Part shown: positions 56,644 to 64,000 of the stretch, piece by piece | Layout of the letters: each line of letters opens with the position of its first letter | Position numbering within the stretch: the stretch's first letter is position 1 | Assembly: GCF_905175385.1 (NCBI RefSeq) | Contig: NZ_HG992749.1 | Location: 1,116,001-1,180,000 of the forward strand | DNA from: Vibrio sp. B1FLJ16 | GTDB lineage: Bacteria > Pseudomonadota > Gammaproteobacteria > Enterobacterales > Vibrionaceae | DNA: 64,000 nt | Direction of reading: 5' to 3' | The notes under the pieces: generated by a model | The model's input: the letters and a program-made list of their open reading frames with translations, nothing else | Told to the model about the DNA's origin: nothing | The model's database searches: none | Made by a program: the position numbers and the translations under genes

Positions 56644-59196
56644 TTAATTAGCGCCAACTTGCAATGACTCTGACGGTGCGCGGTTGTCTTGATAAAGCCA
56701 ATTATCCAGGGCGTTACTTAGGGCCGCTAAGTTGGTCGGTTTGTGTAAGCGGTCATCCATCAGTGTCGATATTTGTTTTAACTCTTTGCTTCCTGACTCT
56801 CCTGAAAAAGCGATGATTATAGTATCGGGCGCGATTTGCCTGATGCGACGGCTCGCTTCGAAACCGTTCATCACCGGCATCTGTATATCCATTAAGATCA
56901 AATCTATTTCGTGTGATTTAACAATCTCAATGGCGGCTGCGCCATTTTTTGCCTGTAAGCTATTGACGCCAAGCTTCTTGAGGTACAGTTCAACTAATGT
57001 ACGCTGTGCTTCTTTATCATCAACGACAAGCACTGTGGGTGTGTCTACCTTCAATACCTCATGACGAGCATGCATTCTTGATATATCAACTTGCGGGGTA
57101 TGCCACGCCTCATCCTCAGATCTTAACGATTCCACTGTCGGCGCATTAGTAACAACAGGAAAGTAAAGATAAAATTCAGAGAACTCTCCCTTAACCGATT
57201 GGCACTCAATTTGACCGCCGAATGAACGCATTACGCGTTGGCAGTAGCTCAGACCTAAGCCAGTACCACCACTTTTCTGATAGGAAAAGAAGTCATCGAA
57301 GATCTTATTTAGGATATTAGTGTCTATACCGGGGCCGGTATCTCGGAAGATCAAACAGTTTTCGTAGGTTCCGGTTTTAGAGGTGATCTCAATGCGACTG
57401 GAAGGGTATGAATCAAAGTAGTAAACCGCATTGCGAATCAGATTGAAAATGACAAAGCTAAATAGCGTCTCATTGAGATTAGCTACAAAATCCTGCTGCT
57501 GAGGGAGTTTGATCCTTTCTATTATCTTTTCGTTTTCGAAACCATAACGATTAACCGCATGAGTAACTGCGCTGTGCACAGAAGTCATTGCAAGAGGCTC
57601 TTGAGCTGGGGACGTATCACTGACTTCTCTCAATATGATATCGATTAGTTGACGCCCTCTTTGAACTGCGGCTTGTCCTTTATTTAAGTCTCGTTTGAGG
57701 GTCTCTAGCGATGCTCCCGAATCAATATGCTGGGCAAGCTCTTCAAACAGTAACTGTACCTGAGTTAAGGGGTTACGCATTTCATGAGCGATTGAGTGGG
57801 CAAGGGCTCGACGTTGGCTAATTTTTCTGTCTGCCTCAACTGTGCTTTGTACCAGGGTCATTAGTTTTTGTAAGGCTGAAATTTCTTCGTTTGAGAACAG
57901 TTGATTGTCTTTCTTATGTGAGGAAATAAGTAGCTCTGAGACATCTTTGCTCTGACCAAACAGGGGGATCACCAATGCCGTCTCATTAGAGCACATTTGT
58001 CGATAGAGCTCTCTCAATGAGCTGATACTTTCGGAGGCATAGTTGAGATCTTCAGACAGCTCATCTACCAGAAGAACGGTTTCGTTTGAATGCAGGTAGT
58101 CTTCGTAAAGGCACTCAGAATTATTACTGCTTACCAGCTGTAACTGATTCTTGGGAATCTTGAGCAATGTAGCCAGCTTATTCATCGCGTCATCGATTGA
58201 AGTCTTAAATTCATTCTCCAAGGCAAGAATCTGCTGTACCGGAGTGTACTTATGAAAGTAAATACAGTAGCTAACCAAATGACTGACACGTCGAAACACC
58301 CATAGCCACGTGACTCCCACCAGCAGACAAACTGGCATAGCAACAGTCCATTGATTACTACTTGAAACAGGGATCAATAGTGCCCCGAGTGGTACAACAT
58401 ATATGGCGCAGGTAGTGAGAGCTGTAAGTGTTAAATAGATAAGGTATCTCAGGCTATAGAAGCGAGAAGTCAGCAAAGCGTAACCGACAAAAAACATTTC
58501 ACTTACGGAGAGTGCTGGTGGTAGCCAGGTTAATGAAAAGTCATTAAAGAAGTACGTTAACCCCAAATGAACGGCGGTAGTTGAAAACATGAATACCAGG
58601 ATCCCGGCAATCATATAGTTGTTCTTCGCCAAAGCGAGCTTACTGCAATTGGCCCGCATACGAAAAAGATTGATAAGGGTTAATACAATCAGAATTAATG
58701 CAGCACTAAAGAAGTAAACGGTATGCGAACCAAACTTAATGACAAATTCACTCGGTGCGCTGATAACGACATTTGCAACTGTAAGCCCCCAGCGTAAGTT
58801 AATAAATAGGGAATATACAGATAGCAGGATAAATATCAGATTCTGCCATCTTTCCACCGGGATTTTGTTTTGTTCCGCGAGCAGCTGACATGAAAAGTAG
58901 TAAGCAAAGGCGAAGGAGAAGAAAGAAGCGAGGTTCGCTAACCTGGCCATCAATACGGCATTGTCTGAGCCAAGAATCATTAGTAGATCGGTATGGAAAT
59001 AGGCATTACTGCCAATCCAGATGATGATACATGAAGTGTAAGCGATGTAGGGTGCATGGTGCGTGCCCCAAACTCTCTCTTTCCTGTCTTTCAGGCGATG
59101 GCAATAGTACAGCAGCCACATCAGAACGGTGGCTAGAGTGATATATAATGTAATTGCTTTCGGGTAAAGCAGGCCTGCTATACCAACATCAAACAT
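56644..59196 (-). CDS. luxN: LuxN, hybrid quorum-sensing sensor kinase/phosphatase
   Basis: An 850-aa protein with nine hydrophobic segments in the first 300 residues (the acyl-homoserine-lactone receptor part, including [13 protein letters not shown] and [20 protein letters not shown]). HisKA follows with H471 ([11 protein letters not shown]), then HATPase ([23 protein letters not shown]) and a C-terminal receiver with D770 ([13 protein letters not shown]). H471 and a receiver Asp at 770-771 coincide with V. harveyi LuxN. It feeds phosphate to LuxU/LuxO at low signal. The luxM synthase that normally precedes luxN is absent. Confidence 0.9.
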   Translation of the reverse strand: MFDVGIAGLLYPKAITLYITLATVLMWLLYYCHRLKDRKERVWGTHHAPYIAYTSCIIIWIGSNAYFHTDLLMILGSDNAVLMARLANLASFFSFAFAYYFSCQLLAEQNKIPVERWQNLIFILLSVYSLFINLRWGLTVANVVISAPSEFVIKFGSHTVYFFSAALILIVLTLINLFRMRANCSKLALAKNNYMIAGILVFMFSTTAVHLGLTYFFNDFSLTWLPPALSVSEMFFVGYALLTSRFYSLRYLIYLTLTALTTCAIYVVPLGALLIPVSSSNQWTVAMPVCLLVGVTWLWVFRRVSHLVSYCIYFHKYTPVQQILALENEFKTSIDDAMNKLATLLKIPKNQLQLVSSNNSECLYEDYLHSNETVLLVDELSEDLNYASESISSLRELYRQMCSNETALVIPLFGQSKDVSELLISSHKKDNQLFSNEEISALQKLMTLVQSTVEADRKISQRRALAHSIAHEMRNPLTQVQLLFEELAQHIDSGASLETLKRDLNKGQAAVQRGRQLIDIILREVSDTSPAQEPLAMTSVHSAVTHAVNRYGFENEKIIERIKLPQQQDFVANLNETLFSFVIFNLIRNAVYYFDSYPSSRIEITSKTGTYENCLIFRDTGPGIDTNILNKIFDDFFSYQKSGGTGLGLSYCQRVMRSFGGQIECQSVKGEFSEFYLYFPVVTNAPTVESLRSEDEAWHTPQVDISRMHARHEVLKVDTPTVLVVDDKEAQRTLVELYLKKLGVNSLQAKNGAAAIEIVKSHEIDLILMDIQMPVMNGFEASRRIRQIAPDTIIIAFSGESGSKELKQISTLMDDRLHKPTNLAALSNALDNWLYQDNRAPSESLQVGAN

Positions 59197-59875
59197 TCTG
59201 TTTCACCAGTAAATTAAAGTCTAACTTGTAGAGCATGGTGTTTCTCTTTGAGTTTGAGAAATAAGAAAAAAGTTTGAGATTTTATGCCCCGCATATTGGC
59301 AATTCTACCGACGCAGCTAACGACTCTATAGCTAAGAAAAACTAAACACGGCAGCAGGTGGTTATTAATTATATGACGAATCTAATCATATGCAACTATT
59401 TGATTTTTTTGAATATACCGTTCTGTAATGGAGTTAGGAGCTAAAGGCAACTTTAGATTCATACAGCAACCCAGTTCCGACTTTTTATGTTTTATAAGCG
59501 CCTTATGACACGTTAGGTAATCTACGCCATCAGTTTGGGTGTTCAGGCTTGCCTAATAAGAAAGTTTGACAAAAATTGACACCTGTACTTTTGCTTGGCG
59601 CAACTTAATAAAGCAGTGACTCTGTATGCTGCTATATTCATATTGAGTGCGGCGGTTTATGATCCTGATACCACCTTTTATCCGAGGTTTCTGACAAAAC
59701 TTCAAAACTAAACTAATCATTTTCTTAGAGGGTGAGGATTACCGAACATGAATAATAACCGATGGCAATTTCCGAGGCAGGAATCAAATCTAGATATCAG
59801 GCTCTAGCTCGAGGTGATGGTGCTGAAGTTTTTCAATTTTAGTGAGCTAAAAACATACAAGTCTTAAATCCTTAT
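59197..59875. other. 679-nt intergenic region upstream of luxN and the SLC13-type gene
   Basis: No frame longer than 60 codons is present, and no luxM remnant is evident by eye. It contains a small hairpin CTAAAG-GCAA-CTTTAG (59441-59456) and a 20-codon frame starting at 59749 (MNNNRWQF) that ends in TAG. I do not call either functional. Promoters of both divergent genes should lie here. Confidence 0.5.
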
Positions 59876-61615
59876 ATGAATATAGAAACGTACCAGTCAG
59901 CCTATATTGTGATTGGCTTGTTCATATTGACAATCGTTGGGTTGATTAAGTTTCAGTCCAGGCCTGAAGCAGTATTTGGAACCTTGTTGCTAGTACTGTT
60001 CTCAAGTGGCTTTGTCACAAATGAACAGGTAGTAAAGAGCTTCGCCAATCAGGGGATACTGACACTTGTGTTATTAATGGTTTGTTCGCTGGCTCTGGAA
60101 AAAACCAAACTCTTGCGGTTGGTGGCTAATTTTGTAATTAAGCCCAGCTACCGAGCTTCATGGCTTAATTTGTTTGTTTTTAGCTCGTTATCGTCAGCAG
60201 TTTTAAATAACACCGCCGTTGTTTCCGCCATGCTGGCTCCAATCCGTTCTAATACCCACCATTCAGCCAGCAAGCTCCTTATACCACTTTCTTACTCTGC
60301 TATCTTAGGTGGAACGCTAACTTTGGTCGGGACATCAACCAACCTGATCGTCAATTCGATGGTTGTAGAGGCTGGTATGCCTGCCTTAAATTTCTTCGAT
60401 TTCACACTGATAGGAAGCCTGCTCGTACTGGGATGCGGAATCACGTTATTTGTGTTTAGCAAGTATCTTCCAGATCGTCCTCAACAGTTAAAAGTGATTG
60501 ATGATTACTTTATTGATACCAAGGTGGTGGAGGGCTCTGCTCTTATCGGACGTTCTATCGAAGAAAATGGTCTGAGAAACCTCGACTCACTGTTTTTAGT
60601 CCAACTGCAAAGAGGTAAACAGCTCATATCACCGGTTGTGCCATCAGAAATTATTCAGGTTGGTGACAGATTGTTGTTCAGTGGAGATATTAAAAAAGTA
60701 ACGTTACTGAACCATTTCTCAGGCCTTGAATCTTTCGCTAATCAAAATGGATTACCGCTGGACAATTTATCGGAAGTAATTGTTCGTCCTGACAGTTCAC
60801 TGGTTGGCAAGACGCTAAAGCGAGTAGGGTTCAGGGCGTTGTTCGACGCCGCGGTAGTCGCGATAAAACGAGATGGCGAAAACATATCAGGAAAACTGGG
60901 TGAAGTAGTTCTGAAGCCCGGTGATAACCTCGTTCTCGCTGTCGGTGAAGACTTTAAATCCCGGCACAATATTAATAAGAATTTTTTCTTCGTTAGTGGT
61001 GTAGAGACTGAACGAACGTTAAATCGCTGGAAAGAGTGGCTGGCGGTTACGGGATTTTTGTTGGCCATTTTTCTTTCCGCGATAGAGGCCGTTTCATTAT
61101 TTAAAGGCCTGTTACTATTTTTAGGTGTGTTGCTGTTAAGCGGCACTCTGAAACCCAATGAGATCCTGCACCGGTTACCGGTACAAATCTGGTTAATTAT
61201 ATCGTCTGCTATACTTCTTTCTTACGCACTCAACAATACAGATGCGACTGATCTCATTGATATGGTGATCAAAAAGTATCAGACCTTTTTTACTCCATTC
61301 ATTGGGTTATGCGTTGTTTATATTTTAACGTGGTGGCTAACCGAGTTAGTTACAAATAACGCAGCAGCGGCATTAATGTTTCCTGTTGCTATGGGATTAG
61401 CTACCAGTCTGGGAGTTGAGCCTATCAGTTATGTTATGGCCGTGGCTTTCGGCGCGAGTGCCAGCTTTATCAGCCCTTACGGCTATCAGACCAACTTAAT
61501 GGTCTACAACGCCGGACAGTATCAACTCACTGATTTTTTGAAGGTTGGGTTACCCATAAGTATTGTATTTGGCGTTATTACTGTATTTGGCTTAGCTATA
61601 CTATATGGAGTTTGA
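59876..61615 (+). CDS. SLC13 (DASS)-type anion transporter with two TrkA-C domains
   Basis: A 579-aa protein. Two membrane halves carry the paired helix-hairpin motifs SAVLNNTAVVSAML and LVGTSTNLIVNSM in the first and LVTNNAAAALMFPVA and YGYQTNLMVYNAG in the second. Between them two RCK/TrkA-C domains span about residues 215-375. This form is common among sulfate permeases of the SLC13 group, and cysD and cysN follow it, so sulfate uptake is the best inference. Confidence 0.82.
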   Translation: MNIETYQSAYIVIGLFILTIVGLIKFQSRPEAVFGTLLLVLFSSGFVTNEQVVKSFANQGILTLVLLMVCSLALEKTKLLRLVANFVIKPSYRASWLNLFVFSSLSSAVLNNTAVVSAMLAPIRSNTHHSASKLLIPLSYSAILGGTLTLVGTSTNLIVNSMVVEAGMPALNFFDFTLIGSLLVLGCGITLFVFSKYLPDRPQQLKVIDDYFIDTKVVEGSALIGRSIEENGLRNLDSLFLVQLQRGKQLISPVVPSEIIQVGDRLLFSGDIKKVTLLNHFSGLESFANQNGLPLDNLSEVIVRPDSSLVGKTLKRVGFRALFDAAVVAIKRDGENISGKLGEVVLKPGDNLVLAVGEDFKSRHNINKNFFFVSGVETERTLNRWKEWLAVTGFLLAIFLSAIEAVSLFKGLLLFLGVLLLSGTLKPNEILHRLPVQIWLIISSAILLSYALNNTDATDLIDMVIKKYQTFFTPFIGLCVVYILTWWLTELVTNNAAAALMFPVAMGLATSLGVEPISYVMAVAFGASASFISPYGYQTNLMVYNAGQYQLTDFLKVGLPISIVFGVITVFGLAILYGV

Positions 61616-61645
61616 GGGGGAAGAATATTCACTAAATGCGTTTAC

Positions 61646-61677
61646 TCATTGCAGCTTTTATTCATTGCAGCTTTTCT
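61646..61677. repeat. Two tandem copies of a 16-bp unit
   Basis: TCATTGCAGCTTTTAT is followed directly by TCATTGCAGCTTTTCT, differing at one base. It lies in the gap between the transporter gene and cysD. Confidence 0.7.
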
Positions 61678-61753
61678 TGATTGAAGAAAGTATGAAAGAA
61701 GCGAAATTTAACGAAGTTCTTATTGGAAAAGACAACAGATGGAATTGATAGGA

Positions 61754-62668
61754 ATGAAAATTTCTCAAGAACGTATGACTCATTTGAAGCAATTAGAATC
61801 TGAGTCAATTCATATCATACGCGAAGTCGCAGCCGAATTTGATAATCCGGTAATGCTTTACTCGGTAGGTAAAGATTCTTCAGTGATGCTGCACTTAGCA
61901 AAAAAAGCTTTCGCTCCGGGCACACCGCCATTTCCTTTAATGCATATTGATACGACGTGGAAGTTTAAAGAAATGATCAAGTTCCGCGACTATATGGCGC
62001 AGAAATTGGGCATGGAGTTGATCGTTCACCAAAACCCTGAAGGAATCGCAATGGGCATTAGTCCGTTCATTCATGGTAGCTCTACCCATACCGATATCAT
62101 GAAAACTCAGGGTCTAAAGCAAGCGTTAGACAAACATGGCTTTGATGCCGCCTTTGGTGGTGCACGTCGTGATGAGGAAAAATCGCGGGCAAAAGAGCGT
62201 GTGTATTCGTTCCGGGATGAACATCACCGCTGGGATCCTAAAAACCAGCGACCAGAACTATGGAATATCTACAATGGCAAGGTGAACAAAGGGGAAAGTA
62301 TTCGAGTCTTTCCGCTTTCAAACTGGACAGAACTGGATATCTGGCAATACATCTACTTGGAAAATATCGAAATCCCGAGCCTTTACCTTTCTGCAATGCG
62401 CCCAGTGGTTGAGCGCGACGGTATGCTGATCATGGTGGATGATGAGCGTATGGAGCTGGAAGAAGGAGAAGTGATTGAAGAGAAGATGGTTCGTTTTCGT
62501 ACATTAGGCTGCTACCCACTGACCGGTGCAGTGGAGTCGCAAGCTACGACGTTGCCAGAGGTTATTCAGGAAATGCTGCTGACTAAAACGTCTGAAAGGC
62601 AAGGCCGGGCAATTGATCATGATAGCTCTGGCTCCATGGAAAAGAAAAAGAGAGAAGGTTACTTCTAA
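61754..62668 (+). CDS. cysD: Sulfate adenylyltransferase subunit 2
   Basis: A 304-aa PP-loop enzyme that with the CysN GTPase makes adenosine 5'-phosphosulfate from sulfate and ATP. The PP motif is [26 protein letters not shown] is typical of CysD, as is the C-terminal [16 protein letters not shown] prefer the ATG giving [13 protein letters not shown]; an ATG five codons earlier (61739) is possible. cysN starts 79 nt downstream. Confidence 0.95.
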   Translation: MKISQERMTHLKQLESESIHIIREVAAEFDNPVMLYSVGKDSSVMLHLAKKAFAPGTPPFPLMHIDTTWKFKEMIKFRDYMAQKLGMELIVHQNPEGIAMGISPFIHGSSTHTDIMKTQGLKQALDKHGFDAAFGGARRDEEKSRAKERVYSFRDEHHRWDPKNQRPELWNIYNGKVNKGESIRVFPLSNWTELDIWQYIYLENIEIPSLYLSAMRPVVERDGMLIMVDDERMELEEGEVIEEKMVRFRTLGCYPLTGAVESQATTLPEVIQEMLLTKTSERQGRAIDHDSSGSMEKKKREGYF

Positions 62669-62747
62669 CTAGGTCAATCGACCCTAAAGCTCCTGATTCA
62701 AGACAAACCAGGAACTTAACTTTGTCATTTAAATTCAAGGAATGAAA

Positions 62748-64000
62748 ATGTCACATTCATCAGATTTGATTGCGAAAGATATTGAAGCTTACCTAAAGGT
62801 ACATGAGAACAAAGATCTACTTCGTTTCCTTACCTGCGGCAGCGTGGATGATGGTAAATCGACTTTGATTGGTCGGCTTTTGTTTGACAGTAAGCTGATA
62901 TATGAAGATCAGATGGCAGCAATTGAAAAAGATTCTCAGAAGTTCAATACAACTGACGAGGCTTTCGATTTGGCACTGCTTGTTGATGGTCTTCAGTCTG
63001 AGCGTGAGCAGGGTATTACTATCGATGTCGCCTATCGTTATTTTTCTACCGATAAACGCAAATTTATCATCGCAGATACCCCAGGGCATGAACAATATAC
63101 CCGTAATATGGTAACAGGCGCTTCTACCTGTGATTTGGCAATTGTTATGGTTGATGCTCGATATGGGATACAGACGCAAACTCGTCGCCATAGCTATATT
63201 TGTTCTCTTCTTGGCATCAAGCACATTATTGTTGCTATTAACAAAATGGATCTAATGGAATACAGCCAGGACGTTTATCAGAAAATAAAAGCTGATTACC
63301 GTGAAATGGCAAAAAACTTCAATATTGATGATATACGTTTTGTGCCTATTTCTGCGCTTAAAGGCGATAATGTAGTGACTCCGAGTGAGAACATGGACTG
63401 GTATCCAGGGGCGACCTTGATGAAGCTTTTGGAAACCGTAAAAGTGGATCAAGATAAGAACTCAGAGTTAATGCGATTCCCAGTCCAGTACGTCAATCGT
63501 CCTAATCTCGATTTCCGGGGTTTTTGTGGAACTCTAGCTTCTGGTGTTGTTCAGCCAGGTGATGAGGTTAAAGCGTTACCATCGAGGAAATCTTCTACAG
63601 TAAAATCCATATACACTCATGACGGTGAACTGGATATAGCTTATCCGGGGCAAGCGATCACGATTACATTAAATGATGAAATCGATGTCTCACGCGGAGA
63701 TATGCTAGTTCATGTTGGTCATGAGCCTGAAGTGACAGATAAATTGAGTGCTCATATCGTTTGGATGGACGACAACCCACTGCGCACTCATAAAGAGTAC
63801 ATATTTAAGTTTGCGACAAAATCTTGTGCAGGCCGCATCGCAAACCTAGAACACAAGATAGATGTTAATACGTTAAAGTGCCATGCAGAAAACAGTGAAT
63901 CTCTGGAGTTAAACGAGATAGCTCTGGCTGCGGTTTCGCTTACAGATAAAGTTGCTGTTGATGAATATGCTTTGTTGCCACAGACGGGCTCTTTCATCAT
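62748..64000 (+). CDS. cysN: Sulfate adenylyltransferase subunit 1 (GTPase), 3' end outside the window
   Basis: The open frame runs to the window edge (417 codons visible). AAGGA lies upstream of the ATG, and an in-frame ATG two codons earlier is less well placed. EF-Tu-like GTPase motifs occur in order: G1 [10 protein letters not shown]2 GITID, G3 DTPGHEQY, G4 NKMD, G5 SALKG. Beta-barrel domains 2 and 3 follow. GTP hydrolysis drives the CysD reaction. A downstream cysC is expected but not visible. Confidence 0.95.
   Translation, partial: MSHSSDLIAKDIEAYLKVHENKDLLRFLTCGSVDDGKSTLIGRLLFDSKLIYEDQMAAIEKDSQKFNTTDEAFDLALLVDGLQSEREQGITIDVAYRYFSTDKRKFIIADTPGHEQYTRNMVTGASTCDLAIVMVDARYGIQTQTRRHSYICSLLGIKHIIVAINKMDLMEYSQDVYQKIKADYREMAKNFNIDDIRFVPISALKGDNVVTPSENMDWYPGATLMKLLETVKVDQDKNSELMRFPVQYVNRPNLDFRGFCGTLASGVVQPGDEVKALPSRKSSTVKSIYTHDGELDIAYPGQAITITLNDEIDVSRGDMLVHVGHEPEVTDKLSAHIVWMDDNPLRTHKEYIFKFATKSCAGRIANLEHKIDVNTLKCHAENSESLELNEIALAAVSLTDKVAVDEYALLPQTGSFI

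Noticed and set aside
59664..59680. GCGGCGGTTTATGA resembling an ops/JUMPstart core upstream of the transporter gene
   Set aside because: Only six of eight core bases of GGCGGTAG match, and no polysaccharide genes follow in the window.
59749..59811. 20-codon frame MNNNRWQF before the SLC13-type gene
   Set aside because: Very short with no family; could be a leader peptide, but nothing supports it.
62817..64000. Minus-strand frames opposite cysN
   Set aside because: They are shadows of the cysN frame, which is open to the window edge and carries all GTPase motifs.

Overview
The window reads as chromosomal DNA of a Vibrio, probably of the Harveyi clade. The basis is the conserved vibrio core blocks (cmk-rpsA-ihfB-lapA-lapB-pyrF, metR/metE, yciI-yciA-yciB, imuA-imuB-dnaE2) and a hybrid sensor kinase that matches the quorum-sensing receptor LuxN in length (850 aa) and in the position of its catalytic histidine (H471). 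No rRNA, tRNA, CRISPR array, prophage or intact insertion sequence was recognised.

Layout. 1-6.1 kb: the end of a CheV-type coupling protein, then the SOS mutasome operon imuA-imuB-dnaE2 on the minus strand behind a perfect LexA box. 6.2-14.1 kb: housekeeping genes yciK, sohB, cmk, rpsA, ihfB, lapA, lapB, pyrF. 14.4-20.7 kb: a MITE-like element, a lone periplasmic solute-binding protein, and a three-gene operon of a GT2 glycosyltransferase, a VTT membrane protein and an ArnT-like glycosyltransferase. 20.8-24.3 kb: pqiABC lipid-transport genes. 24.4-34.0 kb: five minus-strand genes forming two copies of an ATP-grasp / alpha-E / transglutaminase module, with a transposon-like repeat between the copies and a poly-G frameshift in one gene. 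34.4-40.5 kb: a phosphatase, a LysE exporter with an AraC regulator, an Scs-like thiol-redox operon and an unknown exported protein. 40.9-44.9 kb: an accessory patch with a methyltransferase, a second methyltransferase carrying two nonsense codons, GNAT genes (one a fragment), an isochorismatase-like hydrolase and a PLP enzyme. 45.0-49.5 kb: a two-component system and a frameshifted ygiQ. 49.7-56.5 kb: a membrane protein, a DUF4250 protein, metR/metE with MetR and MetJ sites, the T2SS pilot-like lipoprotein aspS, yciI, yciA, yciB. 56.6-64.0 kb: luxN with no luxM beside it, then an SLC13-type transporter leading into cysD and cysN (cut by the window end).

Features that stand out: a repeat family with three copies of about 199 bp, each abutting a stop codon; the duplicated amidoligase-like module, which lacks the Anbu peptidase often found with it; the orphan-looking LuxN; and three broken reading frames. 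Two of the breaks are single-base slips in homopolymers and could be sequencing errors. The third is a pair of apparent Gln-to-stop changes.
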